From Paracoccus aerodenitrificans (GTDB lineage: Bacteria > Pseudomonadota > Alphaproteobacteria > Rhodobacterales > Rhodobacteraceae), in NCBI RefSeq assembly GCF_027913215.1, contig NZ_CP115784.1:2666001-2730000 (forward strand): a stretch of DNA of 64,000 bases. Reading direction: 5' to 3'. A program made the translations under genes and the position numbers. Under the pieces are notes generated by a model, which saw only the letters and a list, made by a program, of their open reading frames with translations, had not been told where the DNA came from and made no database searches. Shown piece by piece: positions 17,249-25,938 of the stretch (its first letter is position 1; each line of letters starts with the position of its first letter).

Positions 17249-18034
17249 ATGGTCCGGAAGATCATTGATATCTCAGTTCCGCTGATGTCGGGCATCGCAT
17301 CCGATCCGAAAGGATATGAGCCGAAGATTACCTATCTGGACCACAAGACCACGGCCGTCGGCATGGCCTCGTTCTTTGACGGGATGCGACCGGATCAGTT
17401 TCCGGGCGGCGAGGGCTGGGCGATCGAGATGCTGGAAATGTCCACCCATGTCGGCACGCATCTGGACGCGCCCTATCATCACCACTCGACCATGGATGGC
17501 GGCAAACGCGCGATCACCATTGACGAAGTGCCGCTGGACTGGTGTTTCCAGCCCGCCGTGAAGCTGGATTTCCGCCACCTGCCCGATGGCTATGTTGCCA
17601 CGCCCGGCGATGTCGAGGCCGAACTGAAACGCATCGGCCACGATCTGCGCCCGCTAGAGATCGTCGTCGTCAACACGGCGGCAGGCGGGCGCTATGGCGA
17701 AGACGACTATATCGACCGGGGCTGCGGCATGGGCCGCGATGCGACGAACTGGCTGACAGAACGCGGCGTCCGCATCACAGGCACGGATGGGTGGAGCTGG
17801 GACGCCCCCTTCTCTCACACCGCGAAGGCATGGGCAGAGACCCGCAACCCGGCGCTGATCTGGGAAGGGCACCGCGCCTCGATGGATCGCGGCTATTGCC
17901 ATATCGAAAAACTGGCCAATCTGGATCGGCTTCCCGATCATGGCTTCGAAATTTCCTGCTTCCCCTTTAACATTAAGGGCGCCTCTGCGGGCTTTGTCCG
18001 CGCGGTCGCCATCCTCACCGACGAAAGGATCTGA
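17249..18034 (+). CDS. Cyclase-family metal-dependent hydrolase
   Basis: A 261-residue protein of the cyclase/kynurenine-formamidase fold. The metal motif HxGTHxDxPxH is complete at residues 67-77 (STHVGTHLDAPYH). Relatives hydrolyse N-formylkynurenine, isatin or small lactams and cyclic amides. AAGGAGG lies just before the ATG at 17249. It sits 23 bases after the TRAP permease and 3 bases before the BKACE gene, so the three are one operon. By context it likely opens a cyclic amide or ester in the imported compound. The specific substrate is not known. Confidence 0.85.
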   Translation: MVRKIIDISVPLMSGIASDPKGYEPKITYLDHKTTAVGMASFFDGMRPDQFPGGEGWAIEMLEMSTHVGTHLDAPYHHHSTMDGGKRAITIDEVPLDWCFQPAVKLDFRHLPDGYVATPGDVEAELKRIGHDLRPLEIVVVNTAAGGRYGEDDYIDRGCGMGRDATNWLTERGVRITGTDGWSWDAPFSHTAKAWAETRNPALIWEGHRASMDRGYCHIEKLANLDRLPDHGFEISCFPFNIKGASAGFVRAVAILTDERI

Positions 18035-18037
18035 GAC

Positions 18038-18976
18038 ATGAGTGCACATCAAGGCAAGGTCATCATCACCTGCGCGATCACCGGCGGCATTCATACGCCC
18101 TCCATGTCGCCGAACCTGCCCTATAAGCCCGACGACATCGCCGCACAGGCGATCGGGGCGGCAGAGGCCGGGGCCGCGATCCTGCACCTTCACGCCCGCG
18201 ACCCCGATGACGGACGCCCGACGCCTGATCCCGATGTGTTCATGCAGTTCCTGCCCCGCATCAAGCAATCGACCGATGCGGTGATCAACATCACCACCGG
18301 AGGCGGGCTGACCATGACGGTCGAGGAACGGCTGGCCGCACCGCTGAAAACCGCACCGGAAATGTGCTCGTTGAATATGGGCTCGATGAATTTCGCGATT
18401 TTCCCGATGGCAGCGAAGGAACGCGAGTGGCGGTTCGACTGGGAAAAGCCCTATCTTCAAGGCACCGACGATTTCATCTTCCGCAACACCTTCCGCGACA
18501 TCGAACGCATCCTGAAAATGCTGGGAGAAGATCACGGCACCCGGTTCGAACATGAATGCTACGATGTCGGGCATCTGTATAATCTCGCCCATTTCGTAGA
18601 TCGCGGTTTGGTGAAGGGACCGTTCTTCGTGCAGATGATCTTCGGCATTCTGGGCGGCATCGGGCCTTCGGTCGAAAACCTGATCTTCATGAAGGAAACC
18701 GCCGACAAGCTGTTCGGCGATCAGTATCGCTGGTCGGTTCTGGCGGCGGGAAAATGGCAGATGCCGCTGGCCACGCAGGCGGCGATGATGGGCGGCAATG
18801 TCCGCGTGGGTCTTGAAGATAGCCTTTACATCGGGCGTGGCAAGCTGGCGGCGAATAACGCCGAACAGGTCGCCAAGATCCGCCGCATCGTCGAAGAGAT
18901 GGGGCTGGATATCGCCACCCCCACCGAAGCGCGTGAGATGCTGGCGCTCAAGGGCGGCGATCGGGTAAATTTCTAA
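18038..18976 (+). CDS. BKACE family enzyme (DUF849, beta-keto acid cleavage)
   Basis: A 312-residue TIM-barrel protein. The zinc-ligating HLHARDP motif follows AAEAGAAIL, and the ITTGGGLTMTVEERLA and GSMNFAIFP blocks are typical of the family. Characterised members cleave a 3-oxo acid with acetyl-CoA to give acetoacetate and a new CoA ester (Kce acts on 3-keto-5-aminohexanoate). The neighbouring hydrolase and lactonase suggest a beta-keto acid intermediate. Substrate specificity in this family cannot be read from sequence by eye. Confidence 0.88.
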   Translation: MSAHQGKVIITCAITGGIHTPSMSPNLPYKPDDIAAQAIGAAEAGAAILHLHARDPDDGRPTPDPDVFMQFLPRIKQSTDAVINITTGGGLTMTVEERLAAPLKTAPEMCSLNMGSMNFAIFPMAAKEREWRFDWEKPYLQGTDDFIFRNTFRDIERILKMLGEDHGTRFEHECYDVGHLYNLAHFVDRGLVKGPFFVQMIFGILGGIGPSVENLIFMKETADKLFGDQYRWSVLAAGKWQMPLATQAAMMGGNVRVGLEDSLYIGRGKLAANNAEQVAKIRRIVEEMGLDIATPTEAREMLALKGGDRVNF

Positions 18977-18985
18977 GGTTCGGTC

Positions 18986-19996
18986 ATGGCAAACCCGATT
19001 GACGGCTTTCAGATCAATCCCGACAGCCTGCGCTTTGTGGGTGAGGGGTTGCAGCGCCCCGAATGCATCCTCGCCGAACCCGATGGCAGTCTCTGGGCTG
19101 CGGATGCACGCGGCGGCGTCGTTCATATCCGCCCGGATGGCAGCCAGCAGTTGGTCGTGCAGAATCAAAGCGACAGTTTCAGCGGCGATATCGACGAGGC
19201 GCGGCGTTTCACCGAAGGCACCCTGCCCAACGGGCTGGCCTTCGACGGGGACGGCGCGATCCTGATTTCCAATTTCGGCACCGACCGTCTGGAGCGGATG
19301 CAGCGCGACGGACGCTCAACCGTTGTGATCGACCAAATTGACGGACAGCCCATCGGCAAGGTCAATTTCGTGCTGACCGACAGCCGGGGACGGATCTGGC
19401 TGACCGTCTCAACGATGATCCGCAACTGGATGCAGGCGATCAGCCCCAATATCGCCGATGGCTATGTCGCCATGCTGGATGAAAGCGGGGCACGCATTGT
19501 CGCAGACGGGTTCCGCTTCACGAATGAAATCCGCTTCGATGCCGCCAAGGAATGGCTTTACGTCGTCGAGACCACGGGCCGCTGTATCACCCGACTGCGC
19601 ATCGACGATCACGGACAGGCCACCCGAGGCGAGACCTTCGGCCCTTCCGATACCGGAGGCTTCATCGACGGCATCACCTTCGACACGCATGGCAATCTCT
19701 GGGGTACGCATGTCATGTCCGACCGCATCTTCGCGATCACGCCGGACGGGGATTTCCGCGTGCTGCTGGAAGATTTCGACCCCGAACCGGCCCGGCAGAT
19801 GTATGAGGCTTTCGCCGAGGACCGGCTTACCCCCGATCACATGCTGGCCTGTGGCGGGACCATCGCGCCCTGGTTCGCCTCGCTGACCTTTTGCGGGCCG
19901 GATCTGCGCGATGTGGCCATCGGATCATTGCGCGGCACCTGCATCCCGATCTTCCGCTCACCCGTCGCCGGGCTGCCCATGACGCATTGGCGATAG
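18986..19996 (+). CDS. SMP-30/gluconolactonase/LRE-type lactonase
   Basis: A 336-residue six-bladed beta-propeller of the SMP-30 family. The metal-site blocks PECILAEPDGSLWAADARGG, LPNGLAFDGDGAILISNFG and FIDGITFDTHGNLWGTHV are visible. Members hydrolyse sugar or aromatic lactones. It starts nine bases after the BKACE stop, so it is the last gene of the TRAP operon. The combination cyclase, BKACE and lactonase points to catabolism of a cyclic ester or amide whose ring-opened product is a beta-keto acid. Confidence 0.82.
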   Translation: MANPIDGFQINPDSLRFVGEGLQRPECILAEPDGSLWAADARGGVVHIRPDGSQQLVVQNQSDSFSGDIDEARRFTEGTLPNGLAFDGDGAILISNFGTDRLERMQRDGRSTVVIDQIDGQPIGKVNFVLTDSRGRIWLTVSTMIRNWMQAISPNIADGYVAMLDESGARIVADGFRFTNEIRFDAAKEWLYVVETTGRCITRLRIDDHGQATRGETFGPSDTGGFIDGITFDTHGNLWGTHVMSDRIFAITPDGDFRVLLEDFDPEPARQMYEAFAEDRLTPDHMLACGGTIAPWFASLTFCGPDLRDVAIGSLRGTCIPIFRSPVAGLPMTHWR

Positions 19997-20094
19997 GCGG
20001 CGGGAACCTTCCATGCGGCGGCCATCAGGCCTTCGCCCGCCGCGCTGCCACATGCTGATCGCAGGTGCCGACAGGCTGAGGACGATGGCAATGA

Positions 20095-20797
20095 GGTTCT
20101 GTCGCAAGCTTCCACGCTGCTGTGGTTTGAGCTAATTTGCGGGGTATGTATCAGCATGGGCAGATGCAAGATGATCGGCTTCAAGGGTTCCCGGTTTCCG
20201 AAAGATGTCATCCTGTTCGCGGTCTTCTTTTACACTCGCTACATAGTGTCGTACCGGGATCTGGAAAAAATCATGGCCGAGCGAGGTGTGTAGTTGGACC
20301 ACGCAACCTTGAACCGCTGGATCACGAAATACGCCGGTCTGCTGGCCGAGGAAGCGCACCGCCGCAAGTTCCCAACGAACCGGTCCTGGCGCATGGACGA
20401 AACCTATGTGCGGATAAAGGGCGAATGGGTCTATTTTTACCGTGCGGTCGACAAATTCGGCATAACCCTTGATTTCATGTTGTCACAACGGCGCAACAAG
20501 AAGGCGGCCACCCGGTTTTTCGCTCGTGCTCTTGAAGTCAACGGCCTGCCTCGCAAGATCGTCATCGACAAGAGTGGCGCAAACACGGCGGGCATCACCG
20601 AGATCAACCTCATGCTCGGCTTCAAATCATTTGCTTCGGCGTCAGCCACACTCGACGGGATCGAAGTGGCAAATATGATCCGCACGGGACAGCTCCGGCG
20701 CGGATCCTGCCCGTTTGCCCAATTCGCGGCACTGCCAGCGTGAAGCATCGGCTGTGACGGGTCGAGCCTGACGAACAGAAAAGTTTGCGACAAAACC
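20095..20797 (+). mobile_element. IS6-family element, both ends present, internally deleted
   Basis: Ends: GGTTCTGTCGCAAGCTT at 20095 and, in reverse complement, GGTTTTGTCGCAAACTT at 20797. The 703-bp length is short for the family (usually about 0.8 kb), explained by an in-frame internal deletion in the transposase. No target duplication was found. Confidence 0.8.
20156..20743 (+). pseudogene. IS6-family transposase with internal stop and deleted catalytic segment
   Basis: Starts MGRCKMIGFKGSRFPKDVIL. A TAG at 20291-20293 interrupts MAERGV-stop-LDHATLNRW. The first two catalytic residues remain (RSWRMDETYVRIKG, IVIDKSGANT). The segment that should follow NTAGITEIN, carrying the catalytic glutamate in NNMIEQDHR of the 12.6-kb copy, is missing; the text jumps from EINL to MLGFKSFASA. 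The hexamer CATGCT occurs at both borders in the longer copy, so a short-repeat deletion is likely. Confidence 0.8.
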
Positions 20798-20991
20798 TGT
20801 TCCTTCTTATGCTGCTACACGCAAAGCGGTTGAGGATGCAGGGCTTGATTTGTCTGATTCCCAGTTGCGTGCGCTACGAAACAACACGAGCTGCGTGGTT
20901 GTGCGAACCTTTGACCACCAAGCGTTTTCAAGAACCTACGGTGGCAGAAACAATCCAACGCAGATTCAGACTGATGCGCAAGATTTGCGTA

Positions 20992-21832
20992 GGCTCAGGA
21001 CTCGTTCTTGATCATAACCAGAAGATGACGGTCGCGGCGAGCAGGACTGCAGAGAAGAAGGTCTCGGGGCAACGGTCGTATCGGGTGGCGACGCGCCTCC
21101 AATCCTTGAGTCGGCCGAACATGATTTCGATGCGGTTGCGGCGTTTGTAGCGCCGCTTGTCGTATTTGACGGGTTTCTTGCGCGACTTCCGACCCGGGAT
21201 GCAAACCTTTATCCCCTTGTTTTTCAAGGCATCTCTGAACCAGTCGGCATCATAGCCCCGATCGGCCAGCAGCCAATCCGCCTCCGGCAGGCTGTTCAGA
21301 AGTGCCGCTGCCCCGGTGTAATCACTGACTTGTCCGGCGGACATGAAGAACCCTATCGGGCGGCCCTTCGCGTCGGTGACGGCGTGCAGTTTCGTGTTCA
21401 TGCCGCCTTTCGTTCGCCCGATCTGGCGCCCGCGCCCCTTTTTTTGATCCGCAGGCTCGAGGCCGTGCGGTGCGCTTTCAGATAGGTCGCGTCGATCATG
21501 ATCGTATTGTGTTCGGCGCTCTCGGCGGCGAGGCCCACCATGATCCGGGCGAAGGTCCCGTTCTCGCTCCAGCGCTTCCAGCGGTTGTCGAGCGTCTTGG
21601 CGGGGCCGTAGTCCGTCGGCGCGTCGCACCATCGCAAGCCATTACGATTGATGAATATTATGCCGCTCAGCACACGCCGGTCGTCAACGCGTGGCTTGCC
21701 GTGGGATTTCGGGAAATAGGGTTTCAGACGCTCCATCTGCGCGTCAGTCAGCCAGAAAAGGTTGCTCATAAATCAGGTCTCCTTGCAGAGCCTGAATCAC
21801 GCAAACAGCCCGAAATCAATGGGTCTGGAGCC
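20992..21832 (-). mobile_element. IS5-family (IS427-type) element, copy A
   Basis: 841 bp with ends GGCTCAGGACTCGTT and, in reverse, GGCTCCAGACCCATT, flanked by TA on both sides. It is repeated at 49210-50050 in the same orientation with only a few base differences (for example near 21053, 21147, 21439 and 21588). The two copies bracket the aromatic catabolic island. Confidence 0.88.
21012..21769 (-). CDS. IS5-family transposase (two frames, probable programmed frameshift), copy A
   Basis: The first frame (21769 to 21398) begins MSNLFWLTDAQMERLKPYFP and holds the first Asp (MIDATYLKAH). The second frame runs to 21012 and holds LLADRGYDADWFRDAL and NRIEIMFGRLKDWRRVATRY, the remaining DDE residues. 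They join at a run of seven A on the coding strand near 21439 (ATCAAAAAAAGGGG), the usual slip site in IS427-group elements. Intact as a two-frame gene; total about 250 residues. Confidence 0.82.
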
Positions 21833-22165
21833 TAGAAACGGGTTCAGTTCGGCTTGGACCGATTGAACCACTTATTCAATCTAGCTTCTTCCAGCAGTTA
21901 CCGGCGTCAGCCTTTGACGATTCTGATCCGCCATTGTGGTTACGTGAAGAGATTTTTGATGAAGAATTTTATAGGGGAAAGATTTAGAGAAGGCAGATTA
22001 TTCCGGGGCTTCGGGGATTGATGTTTTGGCAGGTCGATCTCGCATGCGCTGATCCATCGGAAGCACTAACGACCCGTCCAGTTGCTTTTATGCACCAATA
22101 TGCGTCATCGCCGTTTTGGATGAGCCTGATTGCGCCTTGGACGCTTGCCGTTCTATGACTGATAT

Positions 22166-22441
22166 ATGACGCTGCGGCTTCGTATCTTCCTGACAGGCTT
22201 TCCGGCGCTGTTCATGGCGGCGATTGTTACGCTGGCACCGTCGCCGTCGACATCGTCTGCAGCGCAGGAATACTACAGCAGCACGCTGGCTGGCACGACG
22301 CTTTCGGATCAGGAGCAGCGGGAGCGGGCTTACAGCCTCGGGATCGTCGCGGGCACGCTGTTCTCGGGCAGTGATGTCGGAAATGTCTATGCCGGAGGAA
22401 ATATCGCGCACTGTCGGGGATTACGAATAACCGGCAGCTAG
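22166..22441 (+). CDS. Small secreted protein of unknown function, probably 3'-truncated
   Basis: Ninety-one residues. A signal peptide is clear (MTLRLRIFLTGFPALFMAAI, cleavage near SSAAQ). The mature part reads EYYSSTLAGTTLSDQEQRER then AYSLGIVAGTLFSGSDVGNV. The tail RGLRITGS abuts the decayed IS3-type element at about 22445, so the true C-terminus may be missing. No ribosome-binding site stands out. I do not recognise the family. The 300 bases before it (21867-22165) show no clear gene. Confidence 0.45.
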   Translation: MTLRLRIFLTGFPALFMAAIVTLAPSPSTSSAAQEYYSSTLAGTTLSDQEQRERAYSLGIVAGTLFSGSDVGNVYAGGNIAHCRGLRITGS

Positions 22442-22444
22442 GCA

Positions 22445-23640
22445 ATCCTCTCCGTGGTTAAGGGGATGCGGAAGTAGAATTTTCTCGGCAAAATGAACGA
22501 GGAGATTCCGATGAAGAAAAGCCGTTTCACCGAAGCGCAGATCATGGCCTGCTGCGCCAAGCGGAGGGCGGGATGCCCGTGCCCGAGTTGCACCGCGAGC
22601 ATGGGATCAGCAGCGCGACGTTCTATAAATGGCGGGCGAAGTATGGCGGCATGGATGTGTCCATGATGAGCCAGAGTGAGCGGTGAACGCCACCGGTTCG
22701 AGAGAACCGTGAACGGCGCTGGAGGACGAGAACCGTCGGCTGAAGCGCATGTTTGCCGATCTCAGCATGCAGGCCTATCTGCTGCGAGAAGCTCTGGGAA
22801 AAAAGTGCCGCGGTCAGCTCAGCGCCGCGAACTGGCCGAGAAGGCGGTGGCGACAAAGGGGGTCAGCATCGCGCTGGCCTGTCGCGCGTTTGGCGTCAGC
22901 GAGACCTGCTTCCGCTACAGCCCGAAGCGCGACGACGAGAACGATATGATTGCCGACCTGCTGGTCGGGCTGACCAAAGTCCACAGGACCTGGGGCTTCG
23001 GCCTGTGCTTCCTGCACCTGCGCAACGTGAAAGGGCATGGCTGGCACCACAAGCGGGTCCACCGGATCTATTGCGAACTGGAGCTGAACCTGCGGATCAA
23101 GGCGAGGCGGCGACTGAAGCGCGATAACCCGGAGGAACTGGCCGTGCCGGGAGCCCCCCAACCTCGCCTGGTCGATGGACTTCATGGCCGATCGCCTAGC
23201 CGACGGGCGGCAATTCCGGCTGCTGAACGTGCTGGACGACTTCAACCGCGAGGGCCTGGGCATTGAGGTCGATTTCTCGCTGCCCGCCGAACGGGTCGTC
23301 CGCTCCCTGAACCCGTCGTCGGGGAAACGGTCCCCCGGACCGTTTCCTGATCCTCCTCCACATTGAATGGTGCGGAAAGCCATTGGCGATCAGAATCGAC
23401 AACGGCCCCGAATATGTCAGTTCAAAGCTGACGATCTGGGCCGAGAAGCAGGGCATCGCTCTGAAATACATCCAGCCCGGAAAGCCCCAGCAGAACGCTT
23501 ACGTCGAGCGCTACAACCGGACGGTCCGGCATGAATGGCTATGGACCTACAACAACGAACGACTCAACATGGGTATGATAACGGTCACTTCAATCAGTTT
23601 CTGAAACCGCCCCCACAGCGCATCTGGCAGGGGTACTGAC
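22445..23640 (+). mobile_element. Decayed IS3-family element (IS51/IS407-like)
   Basis: OrfA and OrfB pieces of one IS3-type element are recognisable in order but in several frames. The outer ends are approximate: no matching terminal repeats could be paired by eye. Confidence 0.65.
22512..23604 (+). pseudogene. IS3-family transposase, multiple frameshifts
   Basis: OrfA starts MKKSRFTEAQIMA with the HTH block LHREHGISSATFYKWRAKYG in another frame. OrfB parts follow: [54 protein letters not shown] (first Asp), MAIRIDNGPEYVSSKLTIWA (second Asp) and QQNAYVERYNRTVRHEWL (Glu). At least three frame changes separate them. Dead element. Confidence 0.8.
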
Positions 23641-23646
23641 ATGATC

Positions 23647-23719
23647 CATCCTCCCGAAAAGGATGAATCACAAATCCAGACAGCCGGAAACCCTCATGAT
23701 TCAAACTTCGGGAGGGATG
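23647..23719. repeat. Imperfect long inverted repeat
   Basis: CATCCTCCCGAA at 23647-23658 is mirrored by TTCGGGAGGGATG at 23707-23719, and the similarity extends inward (GGATGAATC against GATTCAAAC). It lies between the dead IS3 element and the 3' end of the FAD oxidase gene. It could be a terminator for that gene or the ends of a small non-autonomous element. Confidence 0.4.
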
Positions 23720-23758
23720 CTTTAGCTGCAGAACCGCCGCCGTGTCCGCCGGGCGGGG

Positions 23759-25156
23759 TCAATCCGATATCAGCTTGCCGGGGTTCATCAGGCCCCCAGG
23801 GTCGATCAGGCGCTTGATGCCCTGCTGGATGGCATATTCGACATCCGACTTCTGGTCGCGCATCCGGTCGACAAAGACCGATCCGACGCCATGTTCGGCT
23901 ATGACCGAGCCGCCGAAGGACCAGATCAACTCGTCAATAGTCCGCAGGGTTTCTTGCTTCATCGTCTCGAACCCGGGCGTGGCAGGGTCGGCGAAGGCGC
24001 TGTAGTGCACATTGCCGTCCCCAACGTGGCTGACCGCGTAGGGCGTGGCGCCGGGGCAGGTCTCGGCGACCAGTGCATCGGCGCGGGCGATGAATTCGGC
24101 GATCCGGCCGACCGGGACCGAAACATCCCATTTTAGCATCGTCATGCCGGGGAAGTACTGGTGCGGCATCATCTGTTCGCGGATCTCCCACAGGTTGCGG
24201 TCCTGGGCAACCGACTGGGCAAGCACGCCGTCTGAGAATATGTCATCCTCAAGCCCAACCTCGAATAGGTCGAGCAGCATAGGCTCGACCTCGGCCGTAT
24301 CGGAAAGCCGGATCAGGACGCTCCATGGCGGAATCGTTTCGAACGGCCGACGCAGGTCAGGGTAACGCTCGAGTGCCATCGACACGCCCAACCCCGGCAG
24401 CAACTCGACTGCGCTTAGCAGGCGGCCGGCCTTGCGACGTGCTAGGATCATAAGGTCAGGCAGCCGGTTCAGGTCGGACAGGGCGACCATCATCGAGCGG
24501 TTGACCCTCGGCGCGGGATGCAGGCGGAAGACGATCCGCGTCACGATGCCGAGCGACCCTTCCGACCCGATAAATAACTGCTTGAGGTCATAGCCCGAAT
24601 TGTCCTTGGTGAGCGCACGCAACCCGTTCCATACGCGACCGTCCGGCAGCACGACCTCAAGCCCAAGCACCTGTTCCCGCGTGGTGCCGTAGCGCAGCAC
24701 GTTCAACCCACCGCCGTTTGTGCCGACCGCGCCGCCGACGGTCGCGCTGCCCCGTGCGCCCCAGTCCGGCGCGAACAGGAGGTCACGATCAAGCGCGGCC
24801 TCCTGCAGCGTCTGGATCAGGCAGCCGGCCTGCACCGTCACTGTCGCCGCCTGGGGATCGAGGGATTCGATCCGGGTCATCCGCCCGAGCGACAGCACCA
24901 CGGCCGGCAGAGTACCGGTCGGAACCGCCATTCGGCAAACATTGGTGTTGCCACCCTGGGGCACGACGGGAAGCGCTCGGTCGTGGCACATCCGCAGCAG
25001 GCGCGAGACCTCATCGGTCGAGGTCGGGCGTGCCACCATAAGGCAGGGTGCCTCGGCCTCGCCGTAAATATCAGAGGTGTAGGACCCGGCCTCGGCGGGT
25101 GGCAGGATCACGCCTTCCGGGAATTCCGACCGGAAACTCTGCAGGATTTCAGACAT
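23759..25156 (-). CDS. FAD-linked 2-hydroxyacid oxidase/dehydrogenase (GlcD/D-lactate dehydrogenase type)
   Basis: A 465-residue VAO/PCMH-family flavoprotein. The FAD-binding part shows VVPQGGNTNV, WGARGSATVGGAVGTNGGGL and KDNSGYDLKQLFIGSEGSLG. The C-terminal FAD-oxidase_C domain has VSHVGDGNVHY and SVIAEHGVGS, then the terminal IDPGGLMNPGKL. Relatives oxidise D-2-hydroxy acids (D-lactate, glycolate, D-2-hydroxyglutarate, D-mandelate) to 2-oxo acids. GGAGGAG precedes the ATG. It sits in the IS5-bracketed island, and a motif like those at the other catabolic promoters lies 114 bp upstream. I infer it feeds an aryl-2-oxo acid into the ThDP decarboxylase at 33700. Confidence 0.85.
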   Translation of the reverse strand: MSEILQSFRSEFPEGVILPPAEAGSYTSDIYGEAEAPCLMVARPTSTDEVSRLLRMCHDRALPVVPQGGNTNVCRMAVPTGTLPAVVLSLGRMTRIESLDPQAATVTVQAGCLIQTLQEAALDRDLLFAPDWGARGSATVGGAVGTNGGGLNVLRYGTTREQVLGLEVVLPDGRVWNGLRALTKDNSGYDLKQLFIGSEGSLGIVTRIVFRLHPAPRVNRSMMVALSDLNRLPDLMILARRKAGRLLSAVELLPGLGVSMALERYPDLRRPFETIPPWSVLIRLSDTAEVEPMLLDLFEVGLEDDIFSDGVLAQSVAQDRNLWEIREQMMPHQYFPGMTMLKWDVSVPVGRIAEFIARADALVAETCPGATPYAVSHVGDGNVHYSAFADPATPGFETMKQETLRTIDELIWSFGGSVIAEHGVGSVFVDRMRDQKSDVEYAIQQGIKRLIDPGGLMNPGKLISD

Positions 25157-25269
25157 ATCGACGGGTCTCCTCCGAATTGCACGGCTCGGGCGGGCAGATT
25201 GCCGAGCGCCAGTCGGCGATAGCTTTCATGGAAATACATTCTAGCATTTTACCCTCGGCGGCAATATAA

Positions 25270-25281
25270 TTAACGTGTTTA
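25270..25281. promoter_or_regulatory. Candidate HpaR-type operator upstream of the FAD oxidase gene
   Basis: TTAACGTGTTTA differs at one base from TTAACATGTTTA at 25893-25904. On the minus strand a TATAAT lies just upstream of it (25282-25287). It sits 114 bases before the FAD oxidase start. Weaker than the other three sites. Confidence 0.45.
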
Positions 25282-25871
25282 TTATATCCATAGGAGGACG
25301 CAAAGGAGGATCAGCCCGATAGAACCAACACCGGCATCGACACGACCGACCAGATCGCCGGATTGGCTTGGATGTCAGCGCTAGAGTCCAGCTGACCATT
25401 TCAAACGCATCTGGCCGTACCTGCAAGCTACAGGAGTAGTTGAGCCAATGGGTAGTCACCGACATCACCGCGGCGCCCGCGTTGCTGGCATTACCAAGTT
25501 GTTTTGTCGAGACTGATCGTCCCGACAGCAATCAAATCATGCCGTCGTTTCGTGGGCATAGTCGCTCGATAGCTTGAAAGCACCTGAATATCTTAACAGA
25601 CAGAATGGCGAATCGATAGTGCTGTGGGCAAGGCGCTGAAGCATCCGTACGTATAGCCAGATGGGATCGGAGGCTTGTAGGATAGCGGACGAACTGGTGG
25701 TCTTCCTCTTGACTGGCGGCTCGTTGAAACTGGCTCTCTGTGCGTCTCTATCTGAAATCATTCATAGATTCTTGATCCTCCTCTCCTTGTATGCATATCC
25801 AGGCAAGCTTGCACGGCAACGCCAGGCCCGGATGCTTTTTGAGTACTTTCGCGACAATTTTTCTTTCCTGT

Positions 25872-25904
25872 TTGACAGACCTTAAAAATTAGTTAACATG
25901 TTTA
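25872..25904 (+). promoter_or_regulatory. Promoter and candidate HpaR-type operator of the TAXI-TRAP genes
   Basis: TTGACA at 25872-25877 and TAACAT at 25894-25899 (16-base spacing) form a good promoter. The -10 lies inside GTTAACATGTTTA (25892-25904), whose exact reverse complement recurs upstream of the dioxygenase operon at 28957-28969. Repressor binding there would block polymerase. Confidence 0.7.
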
Positions 25905-25938
25905 TTGAATGGGACATATAGCTTAGGGAGGGCTACCC

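Larger units (their letters stand above)
20796..21866 (+). pseudogene. Unidentified coding remnant split by the IS5-type insertion
   Basis: Immediately after the IS6 end a frame reads TRKAVEDAGLDLSDSQLRAL and then VVVRTFDHQAFSRTYGG to DAQDLR. Omitting 20992-21832 plus one TA, it continues RNGFSSAWTD to a stop at 21864-21866. The composition looks coding, but I recognise no family. A second reading after the IS (GPIEPLIQSSFFQQLPASAF, stop at 21985) also looks coding in another frame. The 5' part was lost to the IS6 element. Confidence 0.35.
25157..25938. other. Intergenic region without a convincing gene
   Basis: About 780 bases between divergent genes. It holds the motif TTAACGTGTTTA at 25270-25281 and the promoter of the TAXI gene near 25872. 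On the minus strand, a short stretch before the stop near 25286 reads DAGVGSIGLILLCVLLWI, which could be the relic C-terminus of a membrane protein. Nothing else is supported. Confidence 0.4.

Noticed and set aside
17654..19168. A 504-codon open frame on the minus strand opposite the cyclase and BKACE genes
   Set aside because: Antisense shadow of two conserved enzymes; no ribosome-binding site or recognisable domain.
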